Below are positions 8,801 through 15,117 of a stretch of 27,499 nucleotides of DNA, one piece after another. Position 1 is the first letter of the stretch, and every line of letters starts with the position of its first letter. The notes under the pieces are model-generated. The model saw only the letters and a list, made by a program, of their open reading frames with translations. It had not been told where the DNA came from and did no database searches. Position numbers and translations under genes: made by a program. The DNA is from a virus, in the IMG/VR virus record IMGVR_UViG_3300009419_000075, positions 1 through 27,499 of that record, one strand, 5' to 3'.

Positions 8801-10618
8801 GGTGCCGTGATGCAGGTTGACCAGACAGAAGAAGTTGTTCGCGCAACGATCAGCTCGCGTTTCTTCAACGAGAATCGCACGTCTGTTCTGACAATCCTGC
8901 CTGCAACACCGCTGCCCATCAACGACATTGTTGAAGCGCGAATCGAAGGCCCGATTGAAGTGAAGGCCAATAACCTTTACGCATCGTACGCACTGGTCTG
9001 CACCTATCGCCTGACGGGTAGCAGTGTGCTGGCTGACGGCACCGAAGTAGAGCAAGCGCCGTATGATTACGACCTTGAAGTTTCCAACGACTGGTTCCTC
9101 AGTGACCCAGAAGAGTTGGTCAACGGTCAGTATGTTCCGGCCACCAGTGCGCTTGCGGCAATCGACGGCGACGGTTACATGCGCCCGCTGCGAAACGTAG
9201 ATGGTCGCGTAACGCTGCGCGCCGTGTTCGATGACAACTACAACAAGTTCAGTCGGACGATTGTGGTCTACATCCAGCGCGTGAACACCTACTTGATGCA
9301 GTTGGACATTCTCGGTCAGACAAACGTATCGGACGACCCAGCGTTGAACCCGACAATCGAATACAGCGATGGCATTTGGTATGTGCCCTATCGCCTGCGT
9401 TTGTTCACTGCCGACAACTCGGAAGGGTTTGAAGTTCCCTCCGACGATGCACTGTGGGCGTTTCAGGCACCGACGGGTTTGACTGGCGTTTCCGTCGGCG
9501 ACCAGACCGGACGTTTGTATGTGAGTCAGCAAAACAGTGACGCGCAACTCACGTTGACCGCAACACTGCGCTACCCCGATCAGCGCGGCGTGATGGAAAC
9601 AATCACGGGCGCAATCACGCTCAACATCCAGTCGTCCCGCGCAATCACCGAAGCAACCATCAAGTTGCCGCCGGATAACATTGTGCCGGATGAAAACATT
9701 CAGCTCGTTATGGAATGGAAGCGCCGCAACGGTGTGACAGGTGATAGCCTGCATCCCATCCAGACCGTGAGTTATGAGTGGTTACTGCTGGAAGGTGCAT
9801 CGCGCGGTGTTACGTTGAGTGCTGCTGGTGTTATCCGGTTCAAGCCGAGCGCCGAAGAGCAAACGGCAACCGTACAGTGTACGCTGAAAGAAGACCGGAC
9901 TGTGATTGTCGAATCCGTTATCGTTCTGTGCCCAGGTGTCGGCTACCCAATCGGGTTGACCGTTACCGGACATGAGCGCGTGCGTGACGACAGCATTATC
10001 AAGTTCCGTGCCGACGTCAGCCGCGCACAACGACCGACCACAGAAGAGACGTCGAACTGCTTCTGGTCTCTGCGTAACGCGAACGGCGACTCGATTCTCT
10101 ATCCGGGAATTGAAATCGATCCGCGCACGGGTGTGATGACCATCGCACTGCTGCCCAATGACCAGACTGTTTATGTTCACTGTCTGTTCGTCGAAGGCGG
10201 CCACCGTTTCGATAAGACGCACGTTCTGCAAGTTGTGTCGTCGATTCCGTATTACGGTGAAGGCCCGTTCGGCATCAACCAACTCGATGAGCTGTTGAAG
10301 TTCATCAAAGGGCGGTTGAACTCCGGTGAGGGTGGCATGTTCTACCTCGACGCGCGTGATGATCAGTTTGGGTACTTCGCGTGCCGTGCTGATTTTGGCG
10401 TTGCCGACATTCGCGTTGTTGCTCTCCCGAATGGCGCAGTGAACACCATGTACGAAGGATGGGACGGCGCAAGCTGGACGCTCACTGACTTCTCCGGCAC
10501 AGGCCCAATCTTTGTCAATAAGGAGTACGACAACCTTGTGGACAAGATTGCGATCTACCGCACAAATAAACGTGCTGGATTGCTCGGAAGATTCTCGGTG
10601 CGCTATCTGAAATCCTAA
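5873..10618 (+). CDS. Giant baseplate/fibre protein: wedge-like N-terminus, Pro-Asp-Gly linker, Ig-like domain array
   Basis: The product is 1581 residues. Residues 1-238 are helical and lie immediately after the gp25 and gp6-like genes, the place of T4 gp7 or P2 gpI. Segments such as SIGINLATGLMRKQARRLAK and GGRWYPTTHVELEVG recall P2-I-type tail proteins, but this is weak. Residues about 240-308 are an Asp/Pro/Gly/Asn-rich linker with direct repeats (NPGGGDPNDPNNPGGGNPTD). From about 310 onward the chain is beta-rich, with modules resembling bacterial Ig-like (BIG_2) domains near residues 522-611, 870, 1020, 1138, 1259 and 1359; the Y-x-DGT and W signatures recur (FAKYNDGTEVEVLPVWN, LVDYADGTSEYVDSVWS). 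The last 120 residues form a separate compact domain (GGMFYLDARDDQFGYFACRA). It probably anchors in the baseplate and projects a flexible fibre. Confidence 0.75.
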   Translation: MLSSSVPILEVVERQAAFDELITMLTAVNDEMVLPHVEKLLEIRRLRDQTDIVTIEASLRSIGINLATGLMRKQARRLAKGFDFLNTYHEVVDTGFWADYAQFLINNIFRVKSLWSADYESFYRDPQGETIINGGRWYPTTHVELEVGIGAQYAGFDLKIDHDMVPEIADLLVKNFKWAKDMATEWAERHVGLQLNNTEDPVAFVRMYVFSRRVAEFFYQWAPIDDVLESIVFVNEAGTDPNPDGGGGGTNDPKDPVDPDKPPTNPDDPDNPGGGDPNDPNNPGGGNPTDPNDPDIPDGTDDPDKRPSGSKPLRIGMIFANEEIFWSHVGGRTLDQVRSGFVLSGSVLAAGELLRFSYRSAFVGGGEVTYTAVCRSPRIEAGGINWCTFVPPSSGRETLVVDLWCPETGAKGKVNLTLLSPSNVVDPDEIAILPNNNPVTGGSRVPFRCVGKFQGHTYPVDITDSGLLTWETELGVFDGSTLVIPNIVEDTQFMVRCIYTGSHYQREAQFKMTARKSILKRVPTALRIECPQELAQGTNVQIKAFAKYNDGTEVEVLPVWNISSRRVSIEGTTLSSATYIKDYRVSLYATFADASDPVHSELTISLLAKRWRVNDTRVRLPVRAVEGSDISPQAQAFLVAEGATQEQIDSGDSRYVLGWRAVHESFWYGVHVDGAIAARPNPVTGEFQVPAVTKDTEVYIGFNGKYDGQSITGTGRMTAFDRVMTVTHIDVVCVQILTAKSTTRINTFGNWNNGGRTEIGAELQVEFEPSQSSYRRVYEETKAEIERLEAAGEPFDHLSLTELDYTKYITLEFRDSLETFVDVATDLTHVRQLLYFNGSLHGQALLTATYTHNGTTTVDRRRISLSPTRARVTGMRMEIPEVIGERTRTFVRSLVDYADGTSEYVDSVWSAELEDDGGFTPLVIFSSREWEAPDLIYTLEGKMPDTFEEFMRMPTSRLPIFAGMTTLDEIKKSSFVGAVMQVDQTEEVVRATISSRFFNENRTSVLTILPATPLPINDIVEARIEGPIEVKANNLYASYALVCTYRLTGSSVLADGTEVEQAPYDYDLEVSNDWFLSDPEELVNGQYVPATSALAAIDGDGYMRPLRNVDGRVTLRAVFDDNYNKFSRTIVVYIQRVNTYLMQLDILGQTNVSDDPALNPTIEYSDGIWYVPYRLRLFTADNSEGFEVPSDDALWAFQAPTGLTGVSVGDQTGRLYVSQQNSDAQLTLTATLRYPDQRGVMETITGAITLNIQSSRAITEATIKLPPDNIVPDENIQLVMEWKRRNGVTGDSLHPIQTVSYEWLLLEGASRGVTLSAAGVIRFKPSAEEQTATVQCTLKEDRTVIVESVIVLCPGVGYPIGLTVTGHERVRDDSIIKFRADVSRAQRPTTEETSNCFWSLRNANGDSILYPGIEIDPRTGVMTIALLPNDQTVYVHCLFVEGGHRFDKTHVLQVVSSIPYYGEGPFGINQLDELLKFIKGRLNSGEGGMFYLDARDDQFGYFACRADFGVADIRVVALPNGAVNTMYEGWDGASWTLTDFSGTGPIFVNKEYDNLVDKIAIYRTNKRAGLLGRFSVRYLKS
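6591..6800 (+). repeat. Low-complexity repeat coding for the Asp/Pro/Gly/Asn linker
   Basis: Imperfect direct repeats with a unit of about 33 bases (copies begin near 6683 and 6716) encode NPGGG followed by D/N-P dipeptides. The stretch lies between the helical N-terminal domain and the Ig-like array and probably acts as a flexible, extended hinge. Confidence 0.8.
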
Positions 10619-10649
10619 TTTAGCGCAGTACCTACGGAGATAAACAACG

Positions 10650-13007
10650 ATGTATACAGACACTCTAAGGCTTACCCCAGAGGGTCACTCGTCGTTGCTC
10701 TCAGCACGGGATGGCGGGTTTTATCTCAAGCCCGCCACTGTTGAGTTTGGCAACTACGAAGGGATTGTGCCCGATGATGAAGTTCCTAACGCGCTGTTGG
10801 GAACAAAGGTCGGAGAGTCTAGTGCTCTCCGCTATATCGAAGTTTTGGGCGGCACTGTCGCCCGATTCGCTTACAGCTTCCCGCTGGAATTCCCCACCGA
10901 TAGCTCGTTCGCCATACTGACCGAAGCACTGGTGCGGTTGGATGATGGCACGCCGTTCGCGTACGTGAAGTTCAAATACCCGATTCAGAAATTCCGTGGC
11001 CTGATGCACCGCGTTTCGTTCTTGCTCTACGTGGTTGGCGTCGATGATCTTGATCGCGTGTTCAACGTCACGATGGGCGAGCACGTCACGCTGCCGCAAA
11101 CCACAAGCGTTAACTGGCTGCCTGCCGCCGTCACTTCCGAGTTCACTTCGATTATCGTCGCTGACTTGATGAAGGCTTCCGACGGCGAACGTGTTCCGGG
11201 ATTCGCGGTGCGCGCTGGATTGAGCGGCAAAGGTTGGGCGTTCACTGGGCATGACCGGATCTTCTCTGGCCCTGTTGGTGACATGTGGGTTTCTCCGACG
11301 CAAATCAAACCGAACGAAGACCTCGCGAAGTTGATTGAGTCAGGGCAAAGCATGATCGTGTCCGTTGAGAGTGGCGGCGGTGCAGGCTACTGCCGGATCG
11401 CTGACTACGACGGCAACTTGATTCAACTCGATGAGAGTGTGCCAGAGATCAACGGGTTCGATGCGTCTTCCGTTATCGTGCTGTGGATTCCGATGCAAGG
11501 TTCACAGACCTACGTCGGGCCTGTTCTTCCGTGGCCGGATAACAGCGATGCAGAAGTGCCGAGCGACTGGGTACTGGGTCGCGGTGAAGACAACGCGCCG
11601 ATCTGGGTTCCGCCTTCTACCAACGCGACAAACGCGAGCGGCGTTACTCTCTACACTCCACCGGGACGGTTGGTCTCGCGTTCACTGGTAACGACTGCCA
11701 CTCCGCAAGAGCTTGAATACCAGCTCGCTGCCGAAGTGCAGGATTCCAGTTGTGTGATGCTCACAGTTGGCGGTGTCTATCAGCCGAAGACAGCGTTCGA
11801 CATTCGCGATGCTGAATTCCTGATGTTGAGTGAGACGGTGCCGGAAGCAATGTCGCTGAATGCGCGTGCGTTCTCCCTGATCGCAACGCAAGGCGACCGC
11901 TTGGCGATTGACGTTATCGAAATCGTTGGTGATGGCAGCTCTCCGGAGATCGACGTGGGTGCGGACATTACCGACGTCGAGCAAGTCATTGCAGTCGTGC
12001 AGACGATCATCAACCCTGTCACCACGTACACCATTCAAGAAGGCAAGCTGCGATTCGTTGAAGCGATTCCTTCTGGTCTGGTTGTTGACCTGTATATCCT
12101 GCGCTACCAAACTCGCATCGGTTCGAGCACTCGAATTGTTCCGCACCAGTGGATGGTCGATGTACCGACCAACGAGTTCGCGTTGTCGTTCGCGCCAGAG
12201 TCCAAGAAGTATGTGTTCATTACCGTTGCAGGCACCGCAATTCACCAGCGTGATTTCCAGTTGGTGAAGAATCGCGTAATCCTCAACTCCAAGGTGAACC
12301 CGTACGCTGGCGGCACGTTCGTTGAAATCCTCGTGTTCCAGAACGTCGAAAGCGGAGGCACTCCGGATCGTAGTTTAAATGGAGTGATTACCCACGCATA
12401 TTCGAGCCCGACGGGTATGGTGCTGTTGCGCCATCAAGCCGAGCCGTTGCGTGTTCCGTTCGTGCGTCCGGTGTTCGAATCCGGTAACGGTATCCAAGTC
12501 GATCAGACCAAGTACCCACTGGTGAAAGTGTCATACGATCCGGCAGCCGATGAGGCGTACCGCTCACGCGCCTACACGATCACCTACACCGAAACGCTGA
12601 ACGACACCGAAGAGATCGTGATTACGCGCCGAATCGAAATCGACTCTGACTGTAGCTTGCAGTTGTCCGTTGACTTCGAAGCAATGCTCGGCCCAGGTTT
12701 CACGACCGACCGGTATCGCGAGAAGATCGACTGCGTTGTTGCAATCGTGCAGGTTGGTTCCGAGGCACCGGACTTCGGTTCGAATGCGCGCGGTACTGGT
12801 TCCGCAGGTTTCAGCATGACTGACCCGACTGATGATCAGGCGACCGCAGTTGCATCGCGCACCCTGACAACCAGTGCGGTAATGTCAATCAAGAACCATC
12901 CGGCGCAAGCTGTGGACGTCGTTGCGAAGATGCGTGTGCAACAAGCGCAGGTGAGTTCGTACGGTTCACGGTTGACCGCACAACTGTCAATTCTGGTAGT
13001 GAGGTAA
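10650..13007 (+). CDS. Tail fibre-like protein with three beta-hairpin repeats
   Basis: This is a 785-residue beta-rich protein. The N-terminus (LTPEGHSSLLSARDGGFYLK, then VEFGNYEG) resembles the tail-collar/fibre N-terminal domain of contractile phages, which attaches a fibre to the baseplate. Three related segments follow, at residues about 341-409, 445-487 and 498-567. Each has a hydrophobic strand and gly/val turn, a short aromatic strand, then a closing strand (VMLTVGGVYQPKTAFDIRDA; TTYTIQEGKLRFVEAIPSGL; VFITVAGTAIHQRDFQLVKN). This pattern is common in phage fibre shafts. The C-terminal 180 residues form another beta domain ending RLTAQLSILVVR. A Shine-Dalgarno CGGAGA precedes ATG 10650, and the stop is 4 bases before the collagen-like genes. 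Fibre function is inferred from the motif style and position; no receptor is suggested. Confidence 0.7.
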   Translation: MYTDTLRLTPEGHSSLLSARDGGFYLKPATVEFGNYEGIVPDDEVPNALLGTKVGESSALRYIEVLGGTVARFAYSFPLEFPTDSSFAILTEALVRLDDGTPFAYVKFKYPIQKFRGLMHRVSFLLYVVGVDDLDRVFNVTMGEHVTLPQTTSVNWLPAAVTSEFTSIIVADLMKASDGERVPGFAVRAGLSGKGWAFTGHDRIFSGPVGDMWVSPTQIKPNEDLAKLIESGQSMIVSVESGGGAGYCRIADYDGNLIQLDESVPEINGFDASSVIVLWIPMQGSQTYVGPVLPWPDNSDAEVPSDWVLGRGEDNAPIWVPPSTNATNASGVTLYTPPGRLVSRSLVTTATPQELEYQLAAEVQDSSCVMLTVGGVYQPKTAFDIRDAEFLMLSETVPEAMSLNARAFSLIATQGDRLAIDVIEIVGDGSSPEIDVGADITDVEQVIAVVQTIINPVTTYTIQEGKLRFVEAIPSGLVVDLYILRYQTRIGSSTRIVPHQWMVDVPTNEFALSFAPESKKYVFITVAGTAIHQRDFQLVKNRVILNSKVNPYAGGTFVEILVFQNVESGGTPDRSLNGVITHAYSSPTGMVLLRHQAEPLRVPFVRPVFESGNGIQVDQTKYPLVKVSYDPAADEAYRSRAYTITYTETLNDTEEIVITRRIEIDSDCSLQLSVDFEAMLGPGFTTDRYREKIDCVVAIVQVGSEAPDFGSNARGTGSAGFSMTDPTDDQATAVASRTLTTSAVMSIKNHPAQAVDVVAKMRVQQAQVSSYGSRLTAQLSILVVR

Positions 13008-13011
13008 CACA

Positions 13012-13962
13012 ATGGATGGCCGTTTTCTTGATGCTACGCGCGAGCTTGAAGGCGGTAAACTTGTTGTTGGTGAAGACGGAGCACCCCAAGCGGTTGCTCC
13101 GGCAGTTGGAGAAACAGCCCAGATTGTCCGTGTTCTTTATGCAGAGGAACGCGGACAATTGACGTTTGTATGCTCCGACTCTAGCACAGTTACCGTCAGT
13201 GGTTTCCCTACACTCGCACAACTCGGTGCAGGGCCGCGCGGAAAGAAAGGTAAAGGTGGAAAGCCTGGGCGTGACGGATTCGCAGGACGCGATGGCCCAA
13301 CAGGACAACCTGGGTGCGAAGGGCAGAAAGGTGGAACGGGGCCGACAGGTGAGCGCGGCAATGATGGTGAAGATGGCCCCACGGGTCAAACAGGAATGAT
13401 GGGCCGTCGCGGTATCACGGGGCCGACAGGTATCGAAGGGCCGACAGGTAAAACTGGTCACGATGGCGTAGTCGGAAATCCCGGGCCGAATTGTATCTCT
13501 GGCCCCATAGGCCCGACAGGCCCAACGCCTGCACCGTATGCAGTGTTCGATACGAAGTTGCCTGCAAACACTGGCGTGTTCGTGTGGGCAATTCCTGCAA
13601 CTCCCGGGAAACCGCGTCCCGAAGTTCCGCGCTGGACTCCCGTTCTTATCACCATTCCTTACCGCGCAGTCAGTGCCCGACGTCAGTTCTCTACGAAGTA
13701 TTTCGCAGCGAACACCGACATTGTGGCGAAGGTCAGCGGCGGGAGTGGCGTGTACGAATATGAGTGGGTTCTTCCGAAAGTCGATGGTGTCACGTTCACA
13801 CAGAACGGCACTCGTTTAAGTATTGCCTACGTGTACCGAGTACCGGACAGCAAATACAAAGGCGAGCGTTTCAAGATTAAGTTGAACGTGCGTGACAGCG
13901 GACGCCCAGGGAGACCGGTGTTCCAAGGCACAGCAGAAGTATTCATAGAGGTGGTTCAATAA
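13012..13962 (+). CDS. Collagen-like fibre protein with C-terminal Ig/PKD-like head
   Basis: This is a 316-residue protein. Residues 1-75 form a short beta domain ending VTVSGFPTLAQLGAGPRGKK, a module shared with three other genes in this window. Residues about 76-171 are Gly-X-Y triplets (GRDGFAGRDGPTGQPGCEG, repeated GPTG), long enough for a collagen-type triple helix. Residues about 195-316 are a beta domain of Ig/PKD flavour (AKVSGGSGVYEYEWVLP). Phage collagen-like segments form rigid trimeric rods without hydroxyproline. GAGGT at 13001-13005 precedes the ATG. The stop overlaps the next ATG by one base (TAATG). It is the longest-headed of the three tandem collagen genes, and receptor binding by the head is an inference. 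Confidence 0.88.
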   Translation: MDGRFLDATRELEGGKLVVGEDGAPQAVAPAVGETAQIVRVLYAEERGQLTFVCSDSSTVTVSGFPTLAQLGAGPRGKKGKGGKPGRDGFAGRDGPTGQPGCEGQKGGTGPTGERGNDGEDGPTGQTGMMGRRGITGPTGIEGPTGKTGHDGVVGNPGPNCISGPIGPTGPTPAPYAVFDTKLPANTGVFVWAIPATPGKPRPEVPRWTPVLITIPYRAVSARRQFSTKYFAANTDIVAKVSGGSGVYEYEWVLPKVDGVTFTQNGTRLSIAYVYRVPDSKYKGERFKIKLNVRDSGRPGRPVFQGTAEVFIEVVQ

Positions 13963-14582
13963 TGCTACAGCGTGTTGGATTAAAAATGGTTACGTCTCGC
14001 GGCGCTGAGGGCAGTCAGGTTGGTGTTAAGAGCGGTAAGCTCGAACCTCTGAGTCGTCAGAACGAGGCTACAGTTTCTAACATCCGTTCAGGTGCATTCG
14101 ATCTCACCACGGGCATTTTGACGTTGGAGTTTCACGACGGCACCGCTGTTAACGTGATGGGCTTTGCGACGGAATCAAATCTTCCGCGCGGCCCTCGCGG
14201 TGAAGATGGCGAACCGGGACGTGATGGTCGTCCCGGGCCGGACGGACGCGACGGAATTCCCGGAGACCGTGGTTGTACTGGCCCCGAAGGTGACACGGGC
14301 GCAACTGGTGGTCGCGGTGAAGATGGGCGTGATGGGCGTGAAGGCCCAGTTGGCCCGCCGGGGCCTGATGGAAACATTGGCCCGCAAGGCCCGACAGGCC
14401 CGACAGGCCCGACCGGTGCAACTGGCCCGACAGGCCCGACAGGTGCAACAGGCCCCACTGGCCCCACTGGCCCCGCAGGTTCTCCAGGGAACGTGAACAT
14501 CATCGTTACAAGTGCTGACCCAGGGAACGTTCCCGCTGGCACAATTTGGGTTAACCCGACAATCGGTCAACCCGGAAGTTGA
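13962..14582 (+). CDS. Collagen-like fibre protein with a short C-terminal cap
   Basis: This is a 206-residue protein. The N-terminal module (residues 1-75) ends with FDLTTGILTLEFHDGTAVNV followed by MGFATESNL, matching the paralogues' pattern of a TG-x-LT-L strand pair then GF. Residues about 77-170 are Gly-X-Y triplets and finish in a run of GPTGPTGPTGATG. The final 36 residues (VTSADPGNVPAGTIWVNP) form a small cap also found in the next gene. It is translated from an ATG overlapping the previous stop, with AGAGGTGG at about 13947-13954 as ribosome-binding site. The repeats give the reverse strand a long Pro/Gly reading frame that is not real. It probably makes a trimeric rod displayed on the virion. 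Confidence 0.88.
   Translation: MLQRVGLKMVTSRGAEGSQVGVKSGKLEPLSRQNEATVSNIRSGAFDLTTGILTLEFHDGTAVNVMGFATESNLPRGPRGEDGEPGRDGRPGPDGRDGIPGDRGCTGPEGDTGATGGRGEDGRDGREGPVGPPGPDGNIGPQGPTGPTGPTGATGPTGPTGATGPTGPTGPAGSPGNVNIIVTSADPGNVPAGTIWVNPTIGQPGS
14388..14477 (+). repeat. 9-base-period repeat coding for Gly-Pro-Thr triplets
   Basis: Units close to GGCCCGACA, with variants ending ACT or ACC and interspersed Gly-Ala-Thr units, repeat about ten times in frame. Such short tandem repeats can expand or contract, changing rod length without shifting the frame because each unit is a whole triplet of codons. Confidence 0.85.
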
Positions 14583-14592
14583 GAGGTGAGTC

Positions 14593-15108
14593 ATGCTTGA
14601 AAAAGTAAATATTACGCAGGTGCATTCGACTGGTGAAGATGGCCTGCTCGAATCGGTGGATGGTCAACTTGTTACGCGACCGCCTACCGATGATATGCCC
14701 GAAGAGTTGAGCGGTGTTTACGATCAGGTGACTGGTACGCTGACGCTGCGCATTCCAACAATCGGCACACTCAACATCGGCGGCCTGCCTCGCACTGCCG
14801 ACATGGGTCAGGGTGAACAAGGTCGCGATGGCCCGATGGGTACTCCCGGGGTTGCAGGTTTAACTGCGCGTGATGGTCGTCGCGGCCCCGATGGTTGTCT
14901 CGGCCCCGAAGGTCGTGAAGGCGAACCGGGACGGCAAGGCCCGCGCGGTCGTGAAGGCCCGCAAGGTTACATCGGTATCGAAGGCCCCATTGGCCCGACA
15001 GGTGCCGATGCGCGACCGAACGTTTATTACCAGAACGAAGACCCGGGCGCAGTTGGTGCAGGTGCATTCTGGATTCGACCCAAGCCGAAAGCCGATATGG
15101 GCCAATAA
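14593..15108 (+). CDS. Collagen-like fibre protein with a short C-terminal cap
   Basis: This is a 171-residue protein. Residues 1-72 repeat the common N-terminal module (YDQVTGTLTLRIPTIGTLNI, GGLPRTADMGQGEQG). Residues about 73-138 are Gly-X-Y triplets richer in charged residues than its neighbour (GREGEPGRQGPRGREGPQG). The last 30 residues carry the same type of cap as the preceding protein (NVYYQNEDPGAVGAGAFWIR). GAGGTGAG at 14583-14590 is the ribosome-binding site. It is the shortest rod of the set. The shared start and end modules point to duplication within the phage followed by divergence, and to a common docking site. Confidence 0.87.
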   Translation: MLEKVNITQVHSTGEDGLLESVDGQLVTRPPTDDMPEELSGVYDQVTGTLTLRIPTIGTLNIGGLPRTADMGQGEQGRDGPMGTPGVAGLTARDGRRGPDGCLGPEGREGEPGRQGPRGREGPQGYIGIEGPIGPTGADARPNVYYQNEDPGAVGAGAFWIRPKPKADMGQ

Positions 15109-15117
15109 GGAGTTCGC

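Noticed and set aside
14388-14477. Short repeats that could suggest a CRISPR array
   Set aside because: Units are 9 bases with no spacers and lie in frame in a collagen-like gene.
14132-14542. Pro-Val-Gly-rich reverse-strand frame that looks like a collagen- or elastin-like protein
   Set aside because: It is the complement of the Gly-Pro-Thr coding repeat in a forward collagen-like gene. Repeats of 9 bases give a repetitive peptide in several frames.
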